DNA of 64,000 nucleotides, from assembly GCF_900111645.1 (NCBI RefSeq), contig NZ_FOHQ01000005.1, forward strand, positions 1-64,000, read 5' to 3'. How positions within the stretch are numbered: the first letter of the stretch is position 1; each line of letters begins with the position of its first letter. Below the pieces are notes generated by a model. It searched no databases and was not told where the DNA came from. It was given only the letters and a program-made list of their open reading frames with translations. Positions 7,941 through 16,556 of the stretch are shown here, piece by piece. The DNA comes from Methanococcoides vulcani (GTDB taxonomy: Archaea > Halobacteriota > Methanosarcinia > Methanosarcinales > Methanosarcinaceae). The translations under genes were made by a program, and so were the position numbers.

Positions 7941-8207
7941 TAATGAATAACTAAATAGATATCATTTCAGTGAATCTCTGAAACTAGAAGGGCGGCAAAC
8001 TGATAAAACTACGAAGATACCCACACAAATCAGCGATGAGCCTTGTCATATTACTCATCACTTCAATTCACGACCAGTTTTCTTCCGGAAGGTTTATGTT
8101 GGATTTTTACAATGTTGTATGACATAATAAAAGTTTTGCAGTGGGGGAGAAAATTGTTATAGAGAGGGACCTCATTTCAGAATTCAGAGTAACAGAGAGG
8201 TCGGATC
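7941..8207. other. Intergenic stretch before the 122-residue membrane protein
   Basis: No coding trace on either strand that I can support. The last 70 bases contain AT-rich sequence (GACATAATAAAAG near 8120) that may be the promoter of the gene at 8208, and ACAGAGAGGTCGGATC supplies its ribosome binding site. Confidence 0.4.
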
Positions 8208-8576
8208 ATGCAAAGAAAAGCAGGAAAAGTATTAGGGATCACAGGTGGTCTGTTAGCGATCATCGCAGGCGCATCTATGTATGCAGTTACTGTAGGCGGT
8301 CTCAGAATAGGTGGAGGAGCTATGCTTTACGGAGTATCTTCTGTATTTGGAATCTCCAATCCCGAACTAGTCATGTCCGTTTTTTGCTTCCTGATAATAG
8401 TCTTCGGAGCGATGGGGATTGCAGGAGGAATATATGCCGAAAAGAATCATCAGCTTGCAGGCATATTGATGATCATACCGGCCATCGCCGGATTTGCATT
8501 ACTTAGCGTGATGTGGGCACCTATCGGTGCCATGCTTATTATGGGAGGAGTCCTGACCCTAAGGTCGGGCAAATGA
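8208..8576 (+). CDS. Small four-span membrane protein, function unknown
   Basis: 122 residues, almost entirely hydrophobic, forming about four membrane spans (roughly residues 8-30, 36-48 weaker, 52-76, 82-112) rich in Gly, Ala and Ile, with basic residues at both ends. The pattern resembles DUF4064-type small membrane proteins, but I have no diagnostic motif. GAGAGG precedes the ATG with 6-7 bases spacing. It converges with the CoA-binding protein gene. No function can be assigned. Confidence 0.75.
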   Translation: MQRKAGKVLGITGGLLAIIAGASMYAVTVGGLRIGGGAMLYGVSSVFGISNPELVMSVFCFLIIVFGAMGIAGGIYAEKNHQLAGILMIIPAIAGFALLSVMWAPIGAMLIMGGVLTLRSGK

Positions 8577-8593
8577 ACCTTGCCGGATATACC

Positions 8594-9016
8594 TCAGTAA
8601 TTCCCCATCAGTTTGGCAATACCCCTGTGTACACCATGAATGCTCAGATCACTGCCTAAGTACATCATTGGGCACCTGCCCGTAAAACAGCGATGGTCAG
8701 CACATAGATCCCGTACAGCAGGCGTGTCGGTCCTCCAGTGGATCCAGGTATTGACAACACCCTTTTCAAAAAGCTGTTTCATGACATCGGCAGGTTCCAT
8801 GGTTGTCAGCCCTATCACTGCATTCTCAACACCATCAGGGACTTCTCCTACGGACTTGATGGCATCCAGTTTCGGCCTGTTGGAAAGATCAACATAATAG
8901 ACGGTTTTACCACGCGTTTTCAGCTCATTGGCTGCCCACTTGATTGCAGGTTTTGTTTTATCATCTACCACGACATATTCATCTGCATCCCAGAACTCCG
9001 AATAATCGATTCCCAT
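8594..9016 (-). CDS. CoA-binding (Rossmann) domain protein
   Basis: 140 residues from the ATG at 9016, chosen because GGGAG lies 7-8 bases before it; a longer frame reaches 9058 without such a site. The sequence follows the CoA_binding_2/YccU-like pattern: VVVDDKTKPAIKWAANEL, KTVYYVDL, VIGLTTMEPADVMKQLFEKGV and WIHWRTDTPAVRDLC. After this it has a short tail with DHRCFTGRCPMMYL, whose two Cys plus an earlier Cys could bind a metal or form a disulfide. Family members bind CoA or related nucleotides; the biological role is unknown. Confidence 0.75.
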   Translation of the reverse strand: MGIDYSEFWDADEYVVVDDKTKPAIKWAANELKTRGKTVYYVDLSNRPKLDAIKSVGEVPDGVENAVIGLTTMEPADVMKQLFEKGVVNTWIHWRTDTPAVRDLCADHRCFTGRCPMMYLGSDLSIHGVHRGIAKLMGNY

Positions 9017-9386
9017 ATTAATAGCTCCCTGCAAAACGAAAAATAATTTCACAATCATAAAATGTAATTAACTACTTAAAATAATCTTAGACTCCGTCCT
9101 TTAAAATACCTTCTATTTACCGTTTTGCCAGGTTCACACCCCTGAACTTGCCTAATAATACACAGATATATCCGAAAAGTGCAAAATATCTTATTCCAAA
9201 TTACAACCTCCAGTGGAAATTGAGGGGTTTATGCGGACGTACCTTCGTGTTCTCATTAATGGATAGTGCTTTCCTAAATGTGTATTCGTTTTTACTAAGA
9301 TATGAAACTCTTATAAGTAAAGATAGAAACCAAAATATAGCATACAAGCAACTTACATCCTGTTAAAGCAAAAAGAGGAGAGGAAA
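9017..9386. other. Divergent intergenic region, no gene seen
   Basis: No supported coding sequence. A frame at 9148-9366 on the plus strand has no ribosome binding site and no recognisable composition. CTTATAAG near 9310 is a plausible TATA box for the TTG-started thioesterase gene at 9387. Confidence 0.45.
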
Positions 9387-9800
9387 TTGGACCAGATAAA
9401 AGAGTTCTTCAAAAGGGACAGATTTGCAGAATATATCAACGCTGAACTTCTGGAAGTCTCAGAAGGATACGCGAAAGCAAAGATGGACATCCATGAGCAC
9501 CACCTCAACGGCGTAGGCATCGTACAGGGAGGAGCAACATTTACCCTTGCAGACTTCACTTTTGCAGCTGCTGCCAACTCCCATGGTACAGTTGCAGTTG
9601 CCATAAATGCAACGATCTCCTTTGTGACCGCAGCAACATCAGGAACCCTGATAGCCGAAGCACGGGAAACCTCAAGGAATCAAAAGATAGCAACCTATAC
9701 CATCGAAGTTACCGACGACAACAGCAACACCATTGCCATCTTCCAGGGAATGGTATACAGAAAAAAACAGACCTTAGAATCATTTATGGATCAAGCGTAA
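9387..9800 (+). CDS. PaaI-type hotdog-fold thioesterase
   Basis: 137 residues starting at TTG 9387, supported by AGAGGAGAGG directly upstream and by alignment of the first residues (DQIKEFFKRDRFAEYINAEL) with PaaI/YbgC-like enzymes. The hotdog signature is present: HLNGVGIVQGGATFTLADFTFA (the family has HxNxxGxxHGGxxxxLxD), with Gln in place of the His of HGG. The C-terminal strand order (ISFVTAATSGTLIAEA, YTIEVTDD, IAIFQGMVYR) is complete. Substrates of this family are acyl- or aryl-CoA esters; the real one is unknown. The 3' end overlaps the convergent HAD gene by 21 bases. Confidence 0.85.
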   Translation: MDQIKEFFKRDRFAEYINAELLEVSEGYAKAKMDIHEHHLNGVGIVQGGATFTLADFTFAAAANSHGTVAVAINATISFVTAATSGTLIAEARETSRNQKIATYTIEVTDDNSNTIAIFQGMVYRKKQTLESFMDQA

Positions 9801-10466
9801 GGATTCGACCTCTTCCTTTTCCGGGTGCTCAAGTCCAAGCAGGAATTCCTTTAGCATCCGGTGATCGTCCACCAGTTTGTCGGCTTTCATAATACTCTCT
9901 TTACTGACATAAGTAGGCACACCCACACAGAACATACCAGCCCTGTTCGCAGCCTCCACGCCCATTGGTGCATTCTCCACCACAAGGCACTCACTTATGC
10001 CAACGTCGAGCATCTCAGCAACCTTCAGGAAAGGATCGGGTGCAGGTTTCCCCTTTTCTACATCCTCGCCACTAAGAACAATATCGAAAATATCGTCGAA
10101 CAATCTGCCAATAACATCATGCACGATATTCCTGTCAGCACCCGAGACCACTGAAAGCATGAAACGCTCCCTCAATATCGGAAGGCATTCATCAATTTCC
10201 CTGAACGACTTAAGTACAAGGATCCTTGCAAACTCTGTCCGGTATCGTTTTATCAGCCCATCTACATCAAAATCAAGGGGGTCGATCCCTTCCTTCTCAA
10301 GCAGGAAACTGACGATCTCTACGGTCTTCGAACCTTCCTTGTCGTAGATGTCCTGTTTATCCATATTGATGCCCAGTTCATCAAAGATATGCTGCATAGC
10401 CTCGGTATGGTAGGACATCGAATCCACCAGCACACCGTCCATGTCGAATATCAGAACTTTTAGCAC
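9780..10466 (-). CDS. HAD-superfamily hydrolase (subfamily IA, beta-phosphoglucomutase-like)
   Basis: 228 residues with all HAD motifs: FDMDGVLVDS near residue 7 (nucleophile and acid Asp), SVVSGA near 105, the lysine of GKPAPDPFL near 139 and VVENAPMGVEAANRAGM near 163. A four-helix cap lies between motifs I and II, as in beta-phosphoglucomutase and phosphoglycolate phosphatase. The substrate is probably a phosphorylated sugar, but motif sets do not decide it. The C-terminal 25 residues are extra and charged. The 3' end overlaps the thioesterase gene on the other strand. Confidence 0.85.
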   Translation of the reverse strand: MLKVLIFDMDGVLVDSMSYHTEAMQHIFDELGINMDKQDIYDKEGSKTVEIVSFLLEKEGIDPLDFDVDGLIKRYRTEFARILVLKSFREIDECLPILRERFMLSVVSGADRNIVHDVIGRLFDDIFDIVLSGEDVEKGKPAPDPFLKVAEMLDVGISECLVVENAPMGVEAANRAGMFCVGVPTYVSKESIMKADKLVDDHRMLKEFLLGLEHPEKEEVESLRLIHK

Positions 10467-10558
10467 AAATTACACCCTTTAAAATGAATAGATCCCAAAG
10501 CTCAACATACAGGGTCTGAACCAGAATCTGAACGGAGCATATACCACAGGTTATTGAT

Positions 10559-10580
10559 ATAGCTTCTTAAAAGAAGCTAT
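10559..10580. repeat. Inverted repeat ATAGCTTCTT-AA-AAGAAGCTAT
   Basis: A perfect 10-bp inverted repeat with a 2-base centre lies 93 bases upstream of the HAD gene and 77 bases after the response-regulator stop, all on the minus strand. There is no T-run, so it is either an operator-like site or a weak transcript end. Confidence 0.45.
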
Positions 10581-10656
10581 TTCCGTAATGGGTAACAAAA
10601 AATGTACATTAGGAATGCAAAAATCTGCAACACATGCAGATATATGATCCATTCGA

Positions 10657-11049
10657 TTATTTTAACCTGATCTCGTTCTCATGCTTGTGGAGAGCCATCT
10701 CTATATTGGATTTGAGGTCCTGTTCCTTGAACGGCTTTGAGATATAACCATATGGCTCGGCGATCTTTGCCCTCTCAAGGGTATTATCATCGGTATATGC
10801 TGTAAGGAAGATCACCGGGATATCGAACTTTTCCCTGATCTTTTCAGCCGCCTCAATACCATCCATCTCGCCTCTGAGCATGACGTCCATTAGCACAAGA
10901 TCAGGATAGAACAGGTCCGCTTTTACAACAGCGTCCTCTCCTGAAGAAGCCGTATCGACTACTGAATATCCCATCATTTCAAGCTTGTTCTTTATGCTTA
11001 AAGCGACGATATTCTCATCCTCTACGACTAAAATATTTGCCCCTTTCAT
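10657..11049 (-). CDS. Single-domain response regulator (CheY-like receiver)
   Basis: 130 residues, only a receiver domain: acidic pair near residues 10-12 (VVEDEN), phospho-acceptor Asp in LVLMDVML (about residue 53), T/S in IFLTAYTDD and Lys in [12 protein letters not shown] start at ATG 11049, after the kinase stop, because GAAGGT lies 8 bases before it; an ATG at 11079 inside the kinase gene has no such site. It follows the histidine kinase by about 10 bases and is surely its partner. No output domain is attached, which is common in methanogens, so the downstream target is unknown. Confidence 0.9.
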   Translation of the reverse strand: MKGANILVVEDENIVALSIKNKLEMMGYSVVDTASSGEDAVVKADLFYPDLVLMDVMLRGEMDGIEAAEKIREKFDIPVIFLTAYTDDNTLERAKIAEPYGYISKPFKEQDLKSNIEMALHKHENEIRLK

Positions 11050-11059
11050 CTTGTGACCT

Positions 11060-13381
11060 TCATATCCTGCTATTTTCATTGAATATTATTGTAAAAGCTG
11101 TTCCGGAAGTACGGTCCATAACAATGGTACCACCGATCTGGTCGACCAGAGTTTTCAACAGCTGTAAGCCCAATGAAGTGCTTTTCCTATAGTCAATTTC
11201 CTCCGGGAAACCTATACCATTATCAGTCACGATTAGTATAAATCTATTTTCATCCCCATGCTTTAGATCAATAGAGATCTTACCTGGCATTCCCTGAAAA
11301 GCATGTTTCAAAGAATTGGTGACCAGCTCGTTTATGATGATCCCAAGAGGGATCGCTGTATCCATGCTCAAAAAAATATCCTCGACGTTAAGCTCCAGTT
11401 CAATGTCCTTATCGAGAGAATATGAACTGATAAGTTCAGCTGCGAGCTTCTGGATATAATCAGCAAAATTGATGCTTTCCATATCCGTTGACTGGTAAAG
11501 TTCCTCATGGATCAATGACATCGACATAACGCGGGTCCTGCTCTCCATAAAAGCCTGGACCACGGACGTATCCTCAAACTCCATGGAACAAAGGTCGAGC
11601 AAACTGCAGATTATCTGGAGGTTGTTCTTGATACGATGATGGATCTCCTTTTTGCGCATCACTTCGACCTCCATCAACGCCTTTTCTGCGTTCTTGCGCT
11701 CAGTGAGATCATGTATTGTGATAATTATGCGCTCCTTACCTCCGATCATAGCCGATCTTGCCATGACCTCGGTCCAGAATAGTTCGCCATTCTTTTTCCG
11801 GGCCTGCCATTCAGCACTCACAAAACCATTTTCAGACGCTGAATCGATCAGCCACATGATATTTTCCAATGAGTAGAGAGCCTTGCCCCCCTTAATATCC
11901 TCAGCAGTCCTGCCCAGCACTTCTTCCCTGGAATAACCGGACATATCACAGCCCCTGTCATTGATATCAAGCAATCTGTAATTGTCCCTTTCATGAATAG
12001 TGATCCCATCAAGCGAACCATTGAAAACAACACGATATTTTTCCTCAGAGCTTTTAAGGGCTGCCTCTGCATTCCGAAACTCGGTCACATCCTCCCCGGA
12101 ACATAGCAACCCTGTGATAACGCCTTCAACCGACCTCAGAACTACAGTATGCCATGCAATGATCCGTGCATCACCCACACCTGTTACTATGCTACTCTCT
12201 GAATATTCCAGAATGTTCTTGTCGCCACCCATTAGTTTCGGGAAAGCTTTGCGACCCTGGAAACTGAACTCTTCTGAAAAACCAAGATCATACCATTTTT
12301 TCCCAATAATATCGGATTCGGAAAGACCGAACATCCTGCAACCTTTCCTGTTGATGCTGATCACATTCTGATCACGATCAACTACAAAGATGATCACGCC
12401 AATGATATCCAGATAGTTCTGGAGCTTGTCCTTTTCCTTTTTGAGCATGTATTCGGCATGTTCCCTATCAGAAATATCCCTGCATATGCCAAAATAGACA
12501 TCTTTTCCATCCCATTTTCCCGGGGTCACTTTCACTTCAGCAGGAATAGAAAGCCCATCTTTTGTGATAAAGGAAAGAGAAAATGAAGCATGCTTCTTCT
12601 CACGGACCTCCCTGATGGCTTTCATGACCACATCACGATCATTCTCAGAATGCAAACCTAACAAACCTATAGCGCGCAACTCATCCAGAGTGTATCCAAG
12701 ACGTTCACTTGTCTTTTTGGTGGCATCGATAATATGACCAGTTAGATCTATCACAAAAAAAAGATCTTCAATACTATCGAACAGGTTCTGCAGGTCTTTT
12801 TGCCTTTTTTCCAGATTCAGTTCGGATCTGATCCTTGCAATGAAACCGCCTATCTGTACAGCAATAGCTTCCAGAGAATCCTGAATTTCAGAGGGAAGGA
12901 TATCATGGCTATGCGAAGCAACGTTCAAACTGCCTACAACTTTACCACCATATGTTATCGGAATAATGCCACATCCAAGCAAACCATTTGTAAAAGGATC
13001 AACAGGAATGTTATCCGTAAAATCAAAACACGCCCCATAAAATGGCAAGCCTTTTTCGAGGATCTCATGTTGAAGAGAATCTGAACTATAATGGGAATTT
13101 CTGCGAATGAACTCATCTGAAAGGTTCTTCTGCATTACAAGATAGATCTCATCGGTATTCTCATCTACAAAATATATGCCACCACAATCAACAACCCCAA
13201 TATTAAGGGTCGTTTCCAGCAACCGTTCAAGGCTTGTGAGCAGATTGCTACTGGAACACAAGGCAATGCCTATGTCTCGCTGGATACGCAGCAACCTATC
13301 AGATACAGGAGCATTGATACCACCAACTCCCTTCAGCTCATATTCAGACCTGCCCATACTATTTCTCAAAGAAAAGAACAC
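11060..13381 (-). CDS. Soluble GAF-PAS-PAS-PAS histidine kinase (HisKA_2 type)
   Basis: 773 residues without membrane spans. A GAF domain (about 25-185), three PAS domains (about 195-310, 315-435 and 440-560, each ending with the PAC-type pattern such as [38 protein letters not shown]), then a HisKA_2 phosphoacceptor region ([13 protein letters not shown], His near 578) and an ATPase domain with [19 protein letters not shown] and [14 protein letters not shown]. It should sense a small molecule or redox state in the cytoplasm and phosphorylate the adjacent receiver protein. Start ATG 13381 or the internal ATG at 13357 are both possible. A palindromic AT-rich site lies between it and the divergent carbonic anhydrase gene. 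Confidence 0.92.
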   Translation of the reverse strand: MFFSLRNSMGRSEYELKGVGGINAPVSDRLLRIQRDIGIALCSSSNLLTSLERLLETTLNIGVVDCGGIYFVDENTDEIYLVMQKNLSDEFIRRNSHYSSDSLQHEILEKGLPFYGACFDFTDNIPVDPFTNGLLGCGIIPITYGGKVVGSLNVASHSHDILPSEIQDSLEAIAVQIGGFIARIRSELNLEKRQKDLQNLFDSIEDLFFVIDLTGHIIDATKKTSERLGYTLDELRAIGLLGLHSENDRDVVMKAIREVREKKHASFSLSFITKDGLSIPAEVKVTPGKWDGKDVYFGICRDISDREHAEYMLKKEKDKLQNYLDIIGVIIFVVDRDQNVISINRKGCRMFGLSESDIIGKKWYDLGFSEEFSFQGRKAFPKLMGGDKNILEYSESSIVTGVGDARIIAWHTVVLRSVEGVITGLLCSGEDVTEFRNAEAALKSSEEKYRVVFNGSLDGITIHERDNYRLLDINDRGCDMSGYSREEVLGRTAEDIKGGKALYSLENIMWLIDSASENGFVSAEWQARKKNGELFWTEVMARSAMIGGKERIIITIHDLTERKNAEKALMEVEVMRKKEIHHRIKNNLQIICSLLDLCSMEFEDTSVVQAFMESRTRVMSMSLIHEELYQSTDMESINFADYIQKLAAELISSYSLDKDIELELNVEDIFLSMDTAIPLGIIINELVTNSLKHAFQGMPGKISIDLKHGDENRFILIVTDNGIGFPEEIDYRKSTSLGLQLLKTLVDQIGGTIVMDRTSGTAFTIIFNENSRI

Positions 13382-13414
13382 AGAGATTGAATATTAAGTT
13401 ACCTAAGGGTCTAT

Positions 13415-13430
13415 AAATAAAGCTTTATTT
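13415..13430. promoter_or_regulatory. 16-bp palindrome AAATAAAGCTTTATTT in a divergent promoter region
   Basis: The palindrome is perfect and contains TATA-like words on both strands. It lies between the start of the kinase gene (minus) and the carbonic anhydrase gene (plus, 55 bases further). It could serve as paired TATA elements or a repressor site; sequence alone does not decide. Confidence 0.4.
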
Positions 13431-13484
13431 CTCCGGAGGGAAATGAATTATTAATAGAAAACCATTATAATTCTCTGTGATACT

Positions 13485-14108
13485 ATGCCAGAAAACGTTG
13501 AAGCAAATCCTATAACTTCATGGAATCCGGAAAGCAAGCATCCGAATATTTCTAAGACCGCATACATACACCCTCAGGCAACGGTCATCGGTGCAGTTTC
13601 CATCGGCGAAAGAGTTATGGTCGCACCCTATGCCTCCGTAAGGGGAGATGAGGGACAGGATATCAGGATCGATGACCACAGCAATGTACAGGACGCAGTT
13701 GTCCTTCACGGGCGCCAGACCATTGATCAGAATGGCAATCCAATAAAAGAGAATCAGGTAGAAGTTGACGGGGAGAACTATTCGATCTACATAGGAAAGC
13801 GTGTATCTCTTGCCCATCAGGCACAGGTACATGGTCCTGCCGTTGTTTTCGACGATGTTTTCATAGGGATGCAGACATTCGTGTACAAGGCAACGATCGG
13901 AAAGAACTCAGTACTTGAACCAAAAGCTTGCGTGATCGGTGCGAATGTCCCCGAGAACAGATACGTCCCTGCAGGAGTTACCATCACATCCCAGGAAGAT
14001 GCAGACAAACTGCCTGAGATATACGAAGGATACACATTTAAGCACACCAACGCAGAGGTTGTTGAAGTAAACGTAGAGCTGGCAGATGGATACAACCAGA
14101 GGAAATAA
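13485..14108 (+). CDS. cam: Gamma-class carbonic anhydrase (Cam-like), cytoplasmic form
   Basis: 207 residues of left-handed beta-helix repeats, closely following the Cam of Methanosarcina: zinc/iron ligands H75, H111 and H116, R53-x-D55-E56, Q69 in NVQDAVVLH, and N196 near the end. Relative to Cam numbering (recalled, constant offset of 6), the proton-shuttle residue Glu84 is Gln78 here and Glu89 is Asn83, although the loop that carries them is present. There is no signal peptide, so it should act in the cytoplasm, unlike the exported Cam. It hydrates CO2 to bicarbonate or the reverse; the changed shuttle may slow proton transfer. The gene is monocistronic, divergent from the kinase. Confidence 0.9.
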   Translation: MPENVEANPITSWNPESKHPNISKTAYIHPQATVIGAVSIGERVMVAPYASVRGDEGQDIRIDDHSNVQDAVVLHGRQTIDQNGNPIKENQVEVDGENYSIYIGKRVSLAHQAQVHGPAVVFDDVFIGMQTFVYKATIGKNSVLEPKACVIGANVPENRYVPAGVTITSQEDADKLPEIYEGYTFKHTNAEVVEVNVELADGYNQRK

Positions 14109-14125
14109 GATTAATCGGGGTAAGG

Positions 14126-14563
14126 TCAGGGTCCGCTCACGTACGGGTAACCCTCTGCTTTCCATTGGTTGATGCCACCCAGCATGTTATACACATCATT
14201 GTAACCAGCATCAACAAGAATATTGCTTGCTGTGACACTTCTTGCACCTGAACGGCAGTAAACTAATATAGTTCCATCCCGGGCCACCTCGTCCAGCCTT
14301 GAGCTAAGTTCGTTCACATTGATGTTCACAGCACCTTCGATGTGCTCAGTTTCGAACTCATTGACCGTACGAACATCCAGCAGGAAAACTTCCCTGGAAT
14401 CCATCATATTTTTTGCTTCCTGTACAGACACATCCGTGTATCCTGTGGAAGTATCATCCTCATCTACAGGATCCGATATACCAGGATTAGCACAGCCTAA
14501 AATGAGACAGGACACTACCAATATTGCAAAAACCAGTACAATTTTCTCAGAGACCATATTCAT
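14126..14563 (-). CDS. Rhodanese-domain lipoprotein
   Basis: About 145 residues from ATG 14563, which has GGAGGGGG immediately upstream. An N-terminal hydrophobic segment ends in a lipobox-like VSCLILGC, followed by an acidic spacer (DPVDEDDTSTG) and one rhodanese domain with LLDVRT, HIEGAVNI and the active-site loop YCRSGARS (Cys nucleophile). It should be lipid-anchored outside the membrane and may transfer sulfane sulfur. The start overlaps the stop of the DUF2769 gene as ATGA, so the two are translationally coupled and probably act together. Confidence 0.9.
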   Translation of the reverse strand: MNMVSEKIVLVFAILVVSCLILGCANPGISDPVDEDDTSTGYTDVSVQEAKNMMDSREVFLLDVRTVNEFETEHIEGAVNINVNELSSRLDEVARDGTILVYCRSGARSVTASNILVDAGYNDVYNMLGGINQWKAEGYPYVSGP

Positions 14564-14802
14564 GCCCCCTCCCCTCTGCAAAAATAATCACCTTCAAGAG
14601 CGAACTGGCTATAAACATAGCATTCCTTACAGAGACAGCCCGCTTTTTCAGGGACAGGTAACTTGTTCCCCCTTGCACAGAACATATACCCTTCTCCCGG
14701 GGATGATGGACAATGTTTGCAATTACAGGCTTTGGAATGATGGAAGGAAGGGCATATCCCGAAATATTTCCCGCCGATCTTTTCCTCACCACTATCAGAC
14801 AT
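14560..14802 (-). CDS. DUF2769-type small cysteine-rich protein
   Basis: 80 residues with eleven-odd Cys in a regular layout: CPSF, KACNCKHCPSSP, MFCARGN, CLCKECYVY and YFCRGEGA. This matches DUF2769 proteins of methanogens, which carry conserved Cys pairs and end in YFC.xG.A. They probably bind metal or Fe-S clusters; no function is established that I know. The stop codon overlaps the ATG of the rhodanese lipoprotein, pointing to a joint role, perhaps in sulfur handling (inference). Confidence 0.85.
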   Translation of the reverse strand: MSDSGEEKIGGKYFGICPSFHHSKACNCKHCPSSPGEGYMFCARGNKLPVPEKAGCLCKECYVYSQFALEGDYFCRGEGA

Positions 14803-14845
14803 TATTGATCCCCCATAAAATATAGGAAATCGCTTCCCTTTAGCT

Positions 14846-15532
14846 TTATCTGAGGAGCTTTTGTGCGATCAAACCGAGGTGATCATCATGGAACGGTGCA
14901 AGGTCCTGCTTTTTTAGGATCTGGAACTTGGTATCAAATTCCTTTTCCAGCTTCTTTACCTCTTCCTTGAACACCTTTCCCGGATTTGCCACAGTATCAA
15001 TGCTCCTTGCCTTGATAGACAAAAGGAGGTGACCATCACCTTTAAGGAACTGTTCGCAGTTCACTGCCGCGATCTGTGCCTGGTTGGGCTGTGCCACATC
15101 CTGGAAGACCACATCGACCTGTTCAACGATGTGTGCATAGGAAGCAGGATGGTTAGCATCTGCAAGAATAGGAATTATGTTCAATCTTGTATCACATAAC
15201 TGTATCAGTTCCCTCATGGTTCGCGGGGAAAATTCCACAGCATATACCAGGCCATCGGTGAGAATATCTGAAACATGGCTCACAGTAGTACCGGATGCTG
15301 CACCCAGATACAGGACATTGGAATCACTCTTGATCGGGATATTCATCTTCTTCAGAACCATGGCAGCAAGCTTGCTCCTGCGGGCATCCCATATACGATA
15401 CTCGTCCCCTTCCGCCTCTACGAGCCTTTCCCCATAGACGGCTGAACCGGGTACTGCGTTCTTTGTGCCGATGAACCTCTTTCCACTTTTCTGTACTTCG
15501 AAAATGCCATCTGAAAGTTCTTTTACAGCCAT
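14846..15532 (-). CDS. flpA: Fibrillarin-like rRNA/tRNA 2'-O-methyltransferase
   Basis: 228 residues, the normal size of archaeal fibrillarin. Characteristic segments: VYGERLV and YRIWDARRSKLAA in the N-terminal part, the SAM motif VLYLGAASGTTVSHVSDI, VYAVEFSPRTMREL and VDVVFQDVAQPNQA. It is the catalytic subunit of box C/D RNPs, methylating ribose 2'-OH guided by sRNAs. The ATG abuts the stop of the Nop5 gene (no gap), as in most archaea. Confidence 0.97.
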   Translation of the reverse strand: MAVKELSDGIFEVQKSGKRFIGTKNAVPGSAVYGERLVEAEGDEYRIWDARRSKLAAMVLKKMNIPIKSDSNVLYLGAASGTTVSHVSDILTDGLVYAVEFSPRTMRELIQLCDTRLNIIPILADANHPASYAHIVEQVDVVFQDVAQPNQAQIAAVNCEQFLKGDGHLLLSIKARSIDTVANPGKVFKEEVKKLEKEFDTKFQILKKQDLAPFHDDHLGLIAQKLLR

Positions 15533-16555
15533 TTAACGCCTACCCCCTGAATTCTTATTCCCCTTGCCCCGGCCTTTCCCGGAAGGTTTCTCCCTTGCAG
15601 GAGGCTTTGGGTTGGAACTTTTTATTGAATTTACCTTCTTCTCAAGACCGGTCTTTATAGCAGGACTCAGTTCTCCTGAATAGACATCTGTGCGGCAGGC
15701 AAGACTGATCTTTGCAGCCAGTGCACGTGCGATCTTACCCCTCTGCCACCAGGGAGAGTTCTTGATGAGTGGATGATTGAAAATCAAACCGTGCTTCGGT
15801 GAGGGAGCACGGGACCTTAGATGCTTGAAGAGTGCCCGACTGGCACCCATTACCTGGACCGTGCTGGAAGGCAGTTGTGCAAGCCTCTCAAGACCGCCTG
15901 TCATACTGATCAGGCGTGCACCAATGAGGGGACCTGCAATATTGGATAGGTTGGGAGCGATCTCCCCCATATTCCGGACGATGCTTTCCTCGATGCTGTG
16001 CCGGTTATCATACAGGTCGCATATGTTCGAAGCAAACTGCTTCACAAGTTCCTCATCAGCAGGAGGAAGTTCGGCACCCATGGATGATGAAGCCTTTTCG
16101 AAAATCGGATCGTCAGCAGGTATGTTGGAACGTGCACCATGCTCTTTTACGAATCTTGCAAGCTGCTCTGAACTGAATCCCAGTTCCGGGAAATGCAATC
16201 CATACCACTCTGACAGGCGCTCAGACAGGGCATTTGCTGCATCATCGATGTCATCCAGTGCTTCAACTGCCTGAATGATACGCATGTCCGGTGTGTTGGT
16301 GCGGGAAATACGCAATTTTCCTGCACGTATGCTCACATCCCGAAGCAGGGAATCGTATTCCCGGTCATTTTCCACAAAACCGAAGGAAATCGCCGGAGCA
16401 CGGATGTCAAACCCTGCTTCAGGTGCCCGTGCACCTGCTGCATTCTGGTGGAGTAAGCCTTCTGCAAGCTCATCGACATCCTTATTGAAAAGTTCACAAT
16501 CAGCAACACCATTTTCCTCAAGGGTCAGGATCCCATACCATGTAATGATCTTCAA
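15533..16555 (-). CDS. Nop5 (Nop56/58-like) C/D box RNP scaffold protein
   Basis: About 340 residues from a TTG at 16555, chosen because GGAAGGA lies 7 bases upstream and because Nop5 proteins begin near the ITWYGILTL segment. The central coiled-coil (about 110-240) is followed by the Nop RNA-binding domain with IAGPLIGARLISMTGGLERLA, PSSTVQVMGASRALFKHL and the PKHGLIFNHPLI segment, and ends in a Lys/Gly-rich tail (KPSGKGRGKGNK). It bridges L7Ae and fibrillarin. The start lies one base beyond the stop of the beta-RFAP synthase gene, and its stop abuts flpA. Confidence 0.95.
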   Translation of the reverse strand: MKIITWYGILTLEENGVADCELFNKDVDELAEGLLHQNAAGARAPEAGFDIRAPAISFGFVENDREYDSLLRDVSIRAGKLRISRTNTPDMRIIQAVEALDDIDDAANALSERLSEWYGLHFPELGFSSEQLARFVKEHGARSNIPADDPIFEKASSSMGAELPPADEELVKQFASNICDLYDNRHSIEESIVRNMGEIAPNLSNIAGPLIGARLISMTGGLERLAQLPSSTVQVMGASRALFKHLRSRAPSPKHGLIFNHPLIKNSPWWQRGKIARALAAKISLACRTDVYSGELSPAIKTGLEKKVNSIKSSNPKPPAREKPSGKGRGKGNKNSGGRR

Positions 16556-16556
16556 A

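Noticed and set aside
8141-8506. 121-residue plus-strand frame overlapping the 122-residue membrane protein
   Set aside because: Arg/Ser/Cys-rich shadow; the frame at 8208 has a Shine-Dalgarno sequence and membrane-protein composition.
9148-9366. 72-residue plus-strand frame in the 9.1-9.4 kb gap
   Set aside because: No ribosome binding site, no homology I can see, and composition of translated AT-rich DNA.
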